A DNA stretch of 32,978 bases. Origin: Clostridia bacterium. GTDB lineage: Bacteria; Bacillota; Clostridia; Lachnospirales; Anaerotignaceae. Under the pieces are notes generated by a model. The model had not been told where the DNA came from and made no database searches. It saw nothing but the letters and a program-made list of their open reading frames with translations. The DNA is taken from the NCBI GenBank assembly GCA_029098265.1, contig JAQXNZ010000151.1, forward strand, positions 1-32,978, read 5' to 3'. Position 1 is the stretch's first letter; every line of letters starts with the position of its first letter. The translations under genes were made by a program, and so were the position numbers. Positions 16,953-26,466 of this stretch are shown one piece after another.

Positions 16953-17735
16953 TCACAAAATCATTATCATCAGTATTGCGTATACCACTGCCGAAAGGGC
17001 AATGTTTTTCGCCATTCGCAGGTCTCGCCTTGCCACATGCGATAGGTTCTTCGGGCAGGGATTTTCAACGGCAAACATATTTCCTCTCAGATCCTTTCTC
17101 ATTTTCAGAACGACCCTTTTTTCAAATCTCAGCATAAAATACGCTCTTTTGGTAATACGGAAATAGTATTTAACGCCGTTATTTATGCCGTACATATAGT
17201 AGCCCCTGAATACTGCTCCGCCAAGTAGAGAGCTTGTATAGAACCTGCATTCCAGAAGCGTCAGCTCCGTCTCGTTGGAGAAAAACCTCTCAAATCTCAG
17301 CAGTCCTATATATGCCGGATAAACCGATATTGCCAGTATCACCGCAGCATTTATGATACGCCTTACAATGCCGATGTCTCCGCCGATGTTCATAAAGTTA
17401 GGTATATAGCCTATCTTCTGCATCTGTGTAAGGCAGTAGCCCACCAGCATTGCCGTTATCAGATATATAATAACAGGCAGTATCATGCTTCTGTCTTTAA
17501 AATTCTGATTCCATATTATGACGCCGTATATAGCTCTTATGCTCATGGCTGTTTCAAACAGGGCAATCATAAGGCACAGACCGTTTATCTCCAGTCCCCT
17601 TTTGGCACCCAGAGACATGGACAGCATGACTCCCGCCCAAAATGCGGTAACAAGCCAGCCCTTTCTGCCCGTGGCAAACATAGCCCAGACAGCGGCAAAT
17701 ATAATAATTGCGGCGATATAGCCGATGTATATCAT
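16953..17735 (-). CDS. Hypothetical multi-pass membrane protein (260 aa)
   Basis: Several hydrophobic segments; own terminator; 15 nt after radical SAM gene. Confidence 0.75.
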   Translation of the reverse strand: MIYIGYIAAIIIFAAVWAMFATGRKGWLVTAFWAGVMLSMSLGAKRGLEINGLCLMIALFETAMSIRAIYGVIIWNQNFKDRSMILPVIIYLITAMLVGYCLTQMQKIGYIPNFMNIGGDIGIVRRIINAAVILAISVYPAYIGLLRFERFFSNETELTLLECRFYTSSLLGGAVFRGYYMYGINNGVKYYFRITKRAYFMLRFEKRVVLKMRKDLRGNMFAVENPCPKNLSHVARRDLRMAKNIALSAVVYAILMIMIL

Positions 17736-17750
17736 CTGAATTATCCTCTC

Positions 17751-18623
17751 TTACAGTCCTCTGTAATACTCCGGCTTATAGACATTTCTTTTCTCTGCGT
17801 CCTCTATCTGCTTAAGCAGCCTTTCGTTGTCCTTATTGAAGGTTCCCGCCAGAGAAATATAGTTGGAGGCATGGTTTGAACGGAATACCGTTCCCTCCGA
17901 GTCAACATTTTTGATAAACAGCTTGAGCTCCTCCACGACCTCGGGCGGTGTCAGATATGTGAACTTGCCCTCCTTGAGTTCGTCATACATGGGTGCTCCG
18001 CTTTCAAGAATCAGCGTCAGGAAGCCGACATAATCGGGCTTCATCTCGCTTATGAGCTTTGCGGAATTAATGGCATGGCTTTCAAGATATTTCCTGCCAC
18101 CCAGACCCGATATAAGCGTTACCGACGTCTTTATGCCTGCGGCCTTTAGCTTTCTGCCTGCTTCGGCAATTTCCGCATGGGTGGCGCCCTTCTTTACAAA
18201 CTCCAGAACATCATCGTCGCCGGACTCTGCGCCCACATATACCATTTCAAGACCCGCTTCTCTGAGCCTTACAAGCTCCTCATGACTCTTGAGCAGTACG
18301 TCCTTGGGTGCGCCGTACATGGTTATTCTTTCACATTCGGGGAACAGCTTATTAGCCTCTCCCATTACATATAACAGGTCATCGGTCTTGCATATAAGCG
18401 CATCGCCGTCCGCAAGGAATATTCTGCGGATAAGGTATCCGTCGTAATAGCGTCTTGCCATTCTCAGGTCCTCGACAACGTCCTCCAGAGGACGAATCCT
18501 GAAATTCTTTGCCTTGAACATACTGCAGAAGCGGCATGTGTTTCTGGCACAGCCTATGGTCATCTGTATAATAAGGCTGCCTGCCTCACTGGGCGGTCTG
18601 TATACAGCGCCTTCATATCTCAT
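17751..18623 (-). CDS. Radical SAM protein
   Basis: MTIGCARNTCRFCSMF (CxxxxCxxC-like cluster motif), MVYVGAESGDDDVLEFVKKG. Confidence 0.88.
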   Translation of the reverse strand: MRYEGAVYRPPSEAGSLIIQMTIGCARNTCRFCSMFKAKNFRIRPLEDVVEDLRMARRYYDGYLIRRIFLADGDALICKTDDLLYVMGEANKLFPECERITMYGAPKDVLLKSHEELVRLREAGLEMVYVGAESGDDDVLEFVKKGATHAEIAEAGRKLKAAGIKTSVTLISGLGGRKYLESHAINSAKLISEMKPDYVGFLTLILESGAPMYDELKEGKFTYLTPPEVVEELKLFIKNVDSEGTVFRSNHASNYISLAGTFNKDNERLLKQIEDAEKRNVYKPEYYRGL

Positions 18624-18653
18624 ATTATTTTCCCACCTTGTATTTTTAATTTA

Positions 18654-20786
18654 TCAGTCTTCCAGTGTTACATATATTCTGTTTACATAGCCTCTGCTGC
18701 TGAATGTAACCTTTACAGTGGCTCCGTCCTGCCTTGCGTATTCTATGGCGGCGGAAGCCTTTCCGAGTTTTTCGCCGTTGAGATAACCTACCATGGCAGG
18801 CTCAATTTTATACTTATGCTCTATTCCGGCAACGTCCTCAAAAACAATCTCACTGCTGGATATGGATGTAACTACACCCTCGCTGTCGGAGCCCTCCTGA
18901 GCCTCTACCCTAATGACTGTTCCGTTCTCGTCAAGCTCGGCAACGGCAACGACCTTGCTCTCTGCCGCCTTATAAAGCTTCTGGAACTTGGAGCTGACAA
19001 CGTCCTCGTTGTTGTACTCATACTCTGTATTTCTGTCCACGGGAAGCACCATTCTTGCATCGTTCTCGTCAACGATGACTATTCTCTTTTCATCGGCGGC
19101 CTTAAGCTCGCCCTTGGCAGTTTTAGCCTGAGCGGCAGCCTTTGTTACGTTGCCCTCCTTGTCAAACTCAAGGGTTATGAGTATATCGGAGCTCTTAAGG
19201 GCTGTTTTTATATCTCTGTAGGAAGCCTCTCCGCCGTTTAATGTAAGCTCGGCATCATCGGCAAAATCATATTCCACCACTCTGCCGAAGGAGGATTTTA
19301 TCTCTATTGAAGATGAGCTTATGCTCACAAGCTCGCCGTTGGAATAGTTGTCATGGAATATCTCTATCTTTATCGCCTTATTGAAGTTGTTGACCTCTAC
19401 CTGAACGTAAAGGCTGCCCTCGTCCTCGTTTGTGAAAAGCTTCTCTGCCTTGGACTCACTTGCCTTTTCGGAGTCGATATATATTTCACAGCTGCTTGCT
19501 ATTTCTATCTTTGCAGTCTTTGTTTTTTCTGCATATTCATATTTTACATATACATAGCCGTCCTTAACGTTTGTCAGCTCGCCCTCCACATCGCAGAATC
19601 TTGCGCTCAGTGAGCTTACCTGTCCCGCCGAATCAAGGCCAACCTCAACATATATCATGTTTCTGTCCACAAGATAGTCATAAATGTCGTCCTTTGTAAC
19701 GATACTGCCGTTAAGTGTTATTCTGGGATTTGAAGAAAACTCATATCTTTCCTGGTCTCCGTCCTCGGTATCAAAGGTAACCACCTTAGTGGTGATGTTG
19801 TTGAGGTAGCCCTCAAGAACTCTTTCCTTCTGTTCCTCCTTATTGCTTTCATCGTCCTCATTGATAACAATGGATGCAACAATGCCGTTTGATACGGCTA
19901 AGGTAATCACATCTCCGACACTTATATCCTCATAGGTCTTTGCAGCGCCCTCAATGGTAATAACGGGTGTGGATGCATTTATTGTAAATGTTGATACCTT
20001 TCCGCTGTCCTTGTCGCTGACGGCAATGGTCTTTTCGCTGGTTCCGTTATCGGTAAGTATTACCGTTCCCGATACTCTCTCTACGGAAGGCGTAACCGTT
20101 GTCTGTTCCTTTTTGATTTCATTTATCTTGTTATAGGATTTTGATGCTATAACAGCCATTTCGGCTCTGTTTATATAGTTCTTGGGATTGAAATTGCCGT
20201 TTTCATCACCCACAAGTATATTGAGCCTTGCCAGCAGGTCTATATAAGGCACGCTTGTGGCGGATATCTCTGCCTTATCGCCGAAGGAAAGCACCGCAGA
20301 AGCGTTTGCGGCGGATATATGGCTTAAAGCCTTGCCGAATATTACTCCCACATTTTCACGGGTGGCATCTCTGCTTGTGCCGTCGCTCTTTATGAATATT
20401 TTTATATCATTGGCTGAAACTATGCCGCTTTCAAGACCGTATGATACGGCAGGATATGCCCATGTGGGTATATTGGCCTCCTGCATGGCGCTTTTCCACT
20501 TTTCCTGAGTGTCCGCCGTTGTCTTGAGGGCGCTTGTCTTTGTGAGCACACTGTAGGCCAGCTGCATGGCTTCACAGTAGGTTATTCTGTCCTTTGCCCT
20601 GAACACCTTGTTTCCGGCGCTGTCCGTGTCGCCCACCATAAGTCCCAGGTCTGCTACGCTGTTTATGTATTCCTTCGCGCCCTCCCAGGGGACATTGTTT
20701 ATATCACTGAAGGTCGCCGCCGAAGCGTTCACTGCCATACTTAGGGTCATTACGGCCGCCAGTGACAAAGCGGTAAATCTTTTCAT
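18654..20786 (-). CDS. S-layer homology (SLH) domain surface protein with tandem beta-type repeats (710 aa)
   Basis: Signal peptide; ATFSDINNVPWEGAKEYINSVADLGLMVGD, FNPKNYINRAEMAVIASKSYN. Confidence 0.88.
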   Translation of the reverse strand: MKRFTALSLAAVMTLSMAVNASAATFSDINNVPWEGAKEYINSVADLGLMVGDTDSAGNKVFRAKDRITYCEAMQLAYSVLTKTSALKTTADTQEKWKSAMQEANIPTWAYPAVSYGLESGIVSANDIKIFIKSDGTSRDATRENVGVIFGKALSHISAANASAVLSFGDKAEISATSVPYIDLLARLNILVGDENGNFNPKNYINRAEMAVIASKSYNKINEIKKEQTTVTPSVERVSGTVILTDNGTSEKTIAVSDKDSGKVSTFTINASTPVITIEGAAKTYEDISVGDVITLAVSNGIVASIVINEDDESNKEEQKERVLEGYLNNITTKVVTFDTEDGDQERYEFSSNPRITLNGSIVTKDDIYDYLVDRNMIYVEVGLDSAGQVSSLSARFCDVEGELTNVKDGYVYVKYEYAEKTKTAKIEIASSCEIYIDSEKASESKAEKLFTNEDEGSLYVQVEVNNFNKAIKIEIFHDNYSNGELVSISSSSIEIKSSFGRVVEYDFADDAELTLNGGEASYRDIKTALKSSDILITLEFDKEGNVTKAAAQAKTAKGELKAADEKRIVIVDENDARMVLPVDRNTEYEYNNEDVVSSKFQKLYKAAESKVVAVAELDENGTVIRVEAQEGSDSEGVVTSISSSEIVFEDVAGIEHKYKIEPAMVGYLNGEKLGKASAAIEYARQDGATVKVTFSSRGYVNRIYVTLED

Positions 20787-20806
20787 TGAAATTCCTCCTT
20801 ATTATT

Positions 20807-21745
20807 TTATAGTCCCAGCTCCTCAGGCTTTCTGAGTCTCTGATGCTTGAATATGGGCACATTGTAGTGCTCGCCCAGCTTTCTTACCAAATCCTTATAA
20901 CAACCCTTGAGCTTGTCATGGAAGGCAATGGCCTCTATGCCGCCTTCTATGGCCTCAACACAGCCGCAGGCTCTCTTAAAGCCGTCCTCATTCTCATATT
21001 CTCCGGAAACAAGCCACTGGTTAGCCATTATGTGGCTTATGCCGAAGCAGTCGTTTTCTCCCCAATCCGCAAAGGCGGCCTCTGCATAGTTGGTCTCAAA
21101 GTGTACTCCGCCGACACAGAGAATATTGTGTATCCTCTTTCCGTCATCGTCAAACACATGGGTAAGCGTCCTTGCAAGGGCAAGGCAGGCTGTCTCGTTT
21201 GTCCAGCTTTCCTCCTCACTGCCGACCTCTATGTCCACCATCGGCACCTTGTAGCCCAGAAGCAGACCTGCATCGGCGTCCTCGCCGTGGGCACCCGACC
21301 AGTGGGTAGCCTCTGTGCATACAGTAAAGTCCTCAAGACCGAGCTTATCCTTTTCGGCCTTATAGCCCCTGAGAAGATTGTGCATAAATCTTGTATTTAT
21401 CGGTCCGAATACACCCGAATTAAGGTCGCCGAGTGAATGAACCGTAAGCACTTCTTCGGGCGAATGGGCGCCCTCATGCCATGTTACCATAGCCGACATG
21501 TCGAAATCTGAAAAATATTTGTTCATTTCCGGAAGATATTTATCGTAGTCAAGGCATATCGCAGTATCCGTCGGAACAAAGAAAAACTCATTTCCCTTTT
21601 CATCATTATAGCTGTATACATCCATGCCGTCGAATGTAAAATCTGCCTTATCCTGAAAATATCCTTCTTTTTCAAGCAGCTCCCATACCTTTGAAGCCAC
21701 ATGGCCCCAGTTTTTATTGCTGCATATAAAATAAACTGCCTTCAT
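20807..21745 (-). CDS. D-aminoacyl-tRNA deacylase-like protein of the archaeal/plant DTD2/GEK1 family
   Basis: VLTVHSLGD, TEATHWSGAHGEDAD, VDIEVGSEEESWTNETA, NILCVGGVHFETNYAEAA, FGISHIMANQW in the order expected of GEK1/DTD2 proteins. Confidence 0.75.
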   Translation of the reverse strand: MKAVYFICSNKNWGHVASKVWELLEKEGYFQDKADFTFDGMDVYSYNDEKGNEFFFVPTDTAICLDYDKYLPEMNKYFSDFDMSAMVTWHEGAHSPEEVLTVHSLGDLNSGVFGPINTRFMHNLLRGYKAEKDKLGLEDFTVCTEATHWSGAHGEDADAGLLLGYKVPMVDIEVGSEEESWTNETACLALARTLTHVFDDDGKRIHNILCVGGVHFETNYAEAAFADWGENDCFGISHIMANQWLVSGEYENEDGFKRACGCVEAIEGGIEAIAFHDKLKGCYKDLVRKLGEHYNVPIFKHQRLRKPEELGL

Positions 21746-21816
21746 TATAGTATTCTCCTGTTTGTTTGCCTAAAATACTACTGTAAATTTTAATATATCA
21801 TAAATCCGCATATAAA

Positions 21817-22683
21817 TCAAATTTTCGACTTGGATATTAGCACAGCTGCAAACATTATCGCACATCCCGTCAGCATTTTTAACGAAACGGCCTCCCTATA
21901 GACAAGAACGGAAAAAACAAAGCCGAATACCGACTCGAAGGACAGCAGAAGCGCCGCCCTGCTTTCATCCGTAAACCTCTGGGCAAAATTCTGAAGCCCC
22001 ATGGCAAGGTCGGTGTTTATGAATGCCAGATATGCAACACCCGCTATGCCTGCCGCCGTCAGCCTTGAAGTGTCAAAGCCCGTGACAGCCGACGCCGCCA
22101 GTGCCAAAAGTCCCGCCGTCAGAAACTGCCAAAAGGTAACCGCCATAACGTCACAGCCGTCAAGATTTCTGCCTATGTATACTATCTGTACGGAAAACAG
22201 CAGTGCAAAGCCCAGTGTCAGTATATCTCCGATTTGTATTCCCGACGTCTTTCCGTTCAGGCTTATAAGCGCCAGTCCCGCCAAAGCCGTTACAGCCGCC
22301 GCAATATCCTTTTTACTCGGCCTTGCCTTTATAAAAGCCCATGCCGTAAACGGTGTCAGCACCACATAGGCCGAGGCCAGAAATGACTGCTTTGCAGGAG
22401 TTGTATATTTAAGCCCGACAGTCTGCATAAGCAGTGCCGAAAACTGTATCACACCTATTATTATACCGTGCTTTATCTCGTCATGGGAACAGGCGGCAAT
22501 TCTTTTTGCAAAAACCACGCCGAAAACAGCCGCCGCACCAAGAAATCTGAACATCAGTATATTTACCGCTGAAAAGCTCGTCAGCGCCATTTTACCTGCA
22601 ACAAAGCCGCCGCCCCATATGGCGGCAACCGCAAGCAGCAGTATGTCCGAAGCCGTTGATTTTCTTTTGACGACTGTTTCCAT
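21817..22683 (-). CDS. EamA/DMT-family transporter
   Basis: AAIWGGGFVAGKMAL, 10-TM pattern, LLLSFESVFGFVFSVLVYRE. Confidence 0.9.
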   Translation of the reverse strand: METVVKRKSTASDILLLAVAAIWGGGFVAGKMALTSFSAVNILMFRFLGAAAVFGVVFAKRIAACSHDEIKHGIIIGVIQFSALLMQTVGLKYTTPAKQSFLASAYVVLTPFTAWAFIKARPSKKDIAAAVTALAGLALISLNGKTSGIQIGDILTLGFALLFSVQIVYIGRNLDGCDVMAVTFWQFLTAGLLALAASAVTGFDTSRLTAAGIAGVAYLAFINTDLAMGLQNFAQRFTDESRAALLLSFESVFGFVFSVLVYREAVSLKMLTGCAIMFAAVLISKSKI

Positions 22684-22775
22684 TTATATCCCCTCCGCAA
22701 ATATTTTTGAATATATCACATGAGGACGTGCATTGCAATATTTCTCCGTTATTTTCCAAAAGAAACGAGCCCTAT

Positions 22776-22802
22776 AAAAAACTCCTGCCAAAAAAGCAGG
22801 AG
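22776..22802 (-). terminator. Intrinsic terminator of antiporter gene
   Basis: CTCCTGC-TTTTTTG-GCAGGAG-TTTTTT on minus strand. Confidence 0.88.
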
Positions 22803-22809
22803 ATATATA

Positions 22810-23751
22810 TCATAATGTTATTATTAGATAAGCCGCATAGGCCGCTATGAGCACCGAACCCTGTAATTTTCCGGCCTTTTCCTTGATAAGCATAGGAACA
22901 AGGGCAATGAGTATGACAAGGAGACAGACAGGCATATCTATAAGATAACCCATTCTTGATATGGGAAGGCTTTCCCCCGAAACAATGGAGCACATGGGAA
23001 GGATAAGTGACAGGTCTATGACATTGGCTCCTATTATGTTGCCCACGGAAAGGGCAGATTCCTTTTTCCTTATGGCTGTAAGCGTTGTAACCAGCTCCGG
23101 CAGAGATGTGCCTATTGATACCAGTGTTACGGCGATTACCCTTTCCGGTACACCCAGAAGCTCCGCCAGGCTGCTTCCGCCGTTTACAAGCAGCTGTGAG
23201 CCGCCCACAATGGCACAGGCGCCTATTACGAATACAGCTATATTTTTAATAACAGTCGTTCTGCTTTTATCCACATCGGCTTCACTTTTTTCACCTTCGC
23301 CCTTGGCCTTGACAACATTCAGCACAAGAAACAGCGCAAATATAGCTATGAGCACCGCACAGGTCCATGTATCAAGATACCCATTGTCGGAGCCCAGATA
23401 CAGCACCAAGGAGCTGACGATGAGCAGAACACACTGGAAAATATAGCCCTTTCGGCTTATTATGACCTTCATAAATATAAAGCCCAGCGCCATTATAAGC
23501 GCCGTATTGACTGTAACGGAGCCGACGGCATTGCCTATGGCCATTTCGGTTTTCCCCTGAGCGGCCGCCAGACAGGACACTATCATTTCGGGCATTGTCG
23601 TTGCTACGCTGACTATGGTGGCACCTATTATAAACGGGGGTATTCCTGCGGCCTTTGCCATCCAGCTTGCCGCATCGACAAACATGTCTCCGCCCTTGAC
23701 CACCAAAGCTATACCTATGACTACCATAACTATCGCTAAAAGCATTTCCAT
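22810..23751 (-). CDS. CaCA-superfamily cation antiporter (YrbG-like)
   Basis: Two alpha-repeats: ATIVSVATTMPEMIVS and VTLVSIGTSLPELVTT; start at 23751 (RBS AAGGAG) preferred over track start 23838, which falls in the riboswitch. Confidence 0.88.
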   Translation of the reverse strand: MEMLLAIVMVVIGIALVVKGGDMFVDAASWMAKAAGIPPFIIGATIVSVATTMPEMIVSCLAAAQGKTEMAIGNAVGSVTVNTALIMALGFIFMKVIISRKGYIFQCVLLIVSSLVLYLGSDNGYLDTWTCAVLIAIFALFLVLNVVKAKGEGEKSEADVDKSRTTVIKNIAVFVIGACAIVGGSQLLVNGGSSLAELLGVPERVIAVTLVSIGTSLPELVTTLTAIRKKESALSVGNIIGANVIDLSLILPMCSIVSGESLPISRMGYLIDMPVCLLVILIALVPMLIKEKAGKLQGSVLIAAYAAYLIITL

Positions 23752-23795
23752 TGTTTTTCTCCTTATGTCAGATAAAGTATATTTTTCCGAGGCAG

Positions 23796-23915
23796 AAAAA
23801 AAGAGACTTCCTCTGCCTTTGCAGATAAGTCTCGCCAATTAAGATACAGCCATGTGTAAATACAGGCATGTTGACCGCATCGCATATATATGCCGACTAC
23901 TCCCTTAACTTGGGC
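23796..23915 (-). ncRNA. yybP-ykoY-type (Mn2+) riboswitch with overlapping terminator
   Basis: Minus strand: CAAGTTAAGGGAGTAGTCGGCA...GCGGTCAACATGCC...TTGGCGAGACTT; terminator GAGACTT-ATCTGCAAAGGCAGAGG-AAGTCTC-TTTTTTT shares the GAGAC segment with the aptamer 3' strand. Confidence 0.82.
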
Positions 23916-23987
23916 ACATTATAGCATTATCGCCCTTTTAAGTCAACAGTGAATTTTAATTTATTCTTTTCAAACTAAAAACAGACC

Positions 23988-24021
23988 CCGTCGGCTGTTT
24001 CCCTGTTAAAACAGCCGACGG
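23988..24021 (-). terminator. Terminator of second SLH gene
   Basis: CCGTCGGCTGTTT...AAACAGCCGACGG then GGTCTGTTTTTA on minus strand. Confidence 0.82.
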
Positions 24022-24037
24022 AGTCCGTCAAAAGTCA

Positions 24038-25600
24038 TTATTTATAGGTTTCCGCCGAAATTCTTGTTACATATCCGTCGGTGTCATATTTTATTTCTAC
24101 CGTTGAGTAGTTGAGCTTAACAGCCTTCTTGAAATCTGTTATTCTTTCCTTTTCTCCGTCCACATAGAATCTTGCACCGTCCGCCAGCTTATATTCATAA
24201 GCATAGCCGTTTTCGTCCAGCACGGTTATCTTTTCATTATTGACAGCCGATATAACAGCCGTTTCAAGCATGACGGTCTTGAGATGAAGCTCCTTTATCC
24301 TTGCCTGGGGATATACATAATACTCATCGTTGAACTCGGTATCGGCAACGCCGTAGATGTCGAGATACTTCTCATAGTCATCATCGGCTTCCCATACGTC
24401 AAGAACCTCAAAGCCGTTATCAATGCATTCTTTTACAACATCGTCCGTTGTATCTACAACCGGCAGCGACTTGCCGATAAGCTCCTGGAAGTCCTCGACG
24501 TCGATTTCCTTATCGTCATAATAGAACTCCGTGTCATCGTCTATTCTGTAGGAACGGCTGAGACCGTTGGCGTAGGTCATTGTAACTGTATAGAATGCAT
24601 AGGGTATCTTATTGCTGCCCCTCTTATATTCGCCGCTCTTGAAGCCGACACCTGTTATTTTGCCCTCAACATCGGCTCTGGTGCAGTATATTTCCATGGC
24701 GATATTGCTGGAGTTTACATATACATCAGCCTTAACAAGTATGCCGTTTGATGTAAGGGAATATATTCCTCTTGTGCTTATTTCCTCTCCGTCAAGGTAG
24801 TACTGGGAATTGCTTGCCCTGTCAAGGATTATGCTCTTGCCGTCAAAGGTATAGAGCATGAGGGACGTATCGGTAACATTATTGATATAGCCCGAATAAT
24901 CCGCCTTTGATTTATCCTCATGCACAGGGGTATCCGTTATATCCTTGAGGAATGTATTTGTCTTTGTGGCTATTACTGCCATTTCAGCCCTGTTGATGGC
25001 GTTATTGGGGTTAAAGTTATTGTTTTCATCGCCGACCATTATGTCAAGGCTTGAAAGCAGCTCCACATACTTCTGGCATACCGCCGATATTTTGTTTTTA
25101 TCGGCAAAGGTCTTTGCGCCTGCCTTTGCTTCGGCGCCCTTCTTTGCCAAAAATCTGCCGAATATATATGCAGCATCCTCTCTGGTGGCGTTTCTGGAAG
25201 TGCCGTCATAGTTCATAAAGGCCGCTATATCTGTGCGGGTTATAATGCCGTTTTCAAGGGCATAGGAAACACAGCCGTAGGCCCACTTGGGTATGCCGTT
25301 CTTTTGCATATCCGCCGCCCAGTTATTTATCATATCATCTGTGGCTGTTTCGCCCGAAAGCATATACACCAGCTGAACTGTTTCGTTATAGGATATATTG
25401 TCCTTGGCTCTGAATACCCTTTCGCCCTTGGAATTAATATCGCCGACCATAAGTCCGTTTTCGTAAGCGCTGTTTATATACGCCTGAGCTCCGCCCCAGG
25501 GCACATCATTTATATCCGCAAAAACCTCTGCCGCCGAAGCGCTGAATGCACCGCCTACAGTCATTACAGCCGCCAGAAGCAAAGCCGCCTGTTTTTTCAT
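24038..25600 (-). CDS. S-layer homology (SLH) domain surface protein, paralogue of 18654-20786
   Basis: Signal peptide; FADINDVPWGGAQAYINSAYENGLMVGD, FNPNNAINRAEMAVIATKT; ATG at 25600 with RBS GGAGGG, the track start is an upstream TTG. Confidence 0.88.
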   Translation of the reverse strand: MKKQAALLLAAVMTVGGAFSASAAEVFADINDVPWGGAQAYINSAYENGLMVGDINSKGERVFRAKDNISYNETVQLVYMLSGETATDDMINNWAADMQKNGIPKWAYGCVSYALENGIITRTDIAAFMNYDGTSRNATREDAAYIFGRFLAKKGAEAKAGAKTFADKNKISAVCQKYVELLSSLDIMVGDENNNFNPNNAINRAEMAVIATKTNTFLKDITDTPVHEDKSKADYSGYINNVTDTSLMLYTFDGKSIILDRASNSQYYLDGEEISTRGIYSLTSNGILVKADVYVNSSNIAMEIYCTRADVEGKITGVGFKSGEYKRGSNKIPYAFYTVTMTYANGLSRSYRIDDDTEFYYDDKEIDVEDFQELIGKSLPVVDTTDDVVKECIDNGFEVLDVWEADDDYEKYLDIYGVADTEFNDEYYVYPQARIKELHLKTVMLETAVISAVNNEKITVLDENGYAYEYKLADGARFYVDGEKERITDFKKAVKLNYSTVEIKYDTDGYVTRISAETYK

Positions 25601-25787
25601 AGTCAACCCTCCAAAAATATACTCTCAATAAAAAAGCTATATAGGATAACTATAACATAAAAACAGCCAAAATGCTTGCAATAGCGAAAAATTTTTTCTA
25701 AAAATTTCTTAAACCGCATTTACGATATTGAGTGAAAATTTCAAATATAGTAAAATCAATTAACAGCACAATTTCGGAGGTATTGCA

Positions 25788-26264
25788 ATGAAATATTTAA
25801 CAAAGGAAGTTTGCCGTCTGCTCCCCAAAAAAGCAGATGAAAGCTTTGAAGAACGCTATTCAAAAATGACTGCGGAGGAACAGAATGCGGCCTTCGCCGA
25901 AATGGTTAAAAGAGTAAGAAAGGCAGGAAACGAATACACCTACTATTACTGCATGATAGCAGGCAATCTGCCCGACCACATAAAGCAGAACTACGGCTTT
26001 CACGACAGGACGGTGCTTTCCGCCCAAGCCGACGGAAAGGATTTTGTCCTTACGCTCAGCCCCGACGAGGATCAGCCCTTTAACGAGGTGAGATACATTG
26101 ATGCCGAGGTACTCGAAAACGAGGATATTGCCGGCTGTGTATGGGTATATGACGAGGTAAATATTTCACCCGACGGAACGCCCGAATATCACGCATTGCT
26201 TGAGGGCGGCAGAGACGATTACCGCTATCTGACCGTAAAGGCAAAAAACATAGAGTTTATATAA
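25788..26264 (+). CDS. Hypothetical protein, possibly DUF4085-like
   Basis: RBS GGAGG; MKYLTKEVCRLLPK start; family recalled, not searched. Confidence 0.6.
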   Translation: MKYLTKEVCRLLPKKADESFEERYSKMTAEEQNAAFAEMVKRVRKAGNEYTYYYCMIAGNLPDHIKQNYGFHDRTVLSAQADGKDFVLTLSPDEDQPFNEVRYIDAEVLENEDIAGCVWVYDEVNISPDGTPEYHALLEGGRDDYRYLTVKAKNIEFI

Positions 26265-26270
26265 AACCAA

Positions 26271-26458
26271 GAGGGGACTTTTGAAAAAGTCCCCTCTTAA
26301 ACTCCCTCAAAACTTTTACGGAAAAACTTCGTTTTTCCCATCTCATATTCCGAGGTTGTATATAATTCAATTTTACGTCCCGAAAAACGTATGTTTTTCG
26401 GTTTAAAGTTTAGGTCAAGCCTTTTCAAAGGCTTGCGGAGTTTGAGGCAGAGCCTCAA
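26271..26458. repeat. Cluster of five consecutive hairpins between convergent genes
   Basis: GAGGGGACTTTTgaaAAAGTCCCCTC; GGAAAAACttcGTTTTTCC; CCGAAAAACgtatGTTTTTCGG; CAAGCCTTTtcAAAGGCTTG; TTGAGGCagaGCCTCAA. Confidence 0.85.
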
Positions 26459-26466
26459 GGTCTTTA

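Noticed and set aside
16530-17045. 171-aa ORF antisense to spoIID and the adjacent gene
   Set aside because: Shadow ORF with low-complexity Pro/Arg/His-rich translation.
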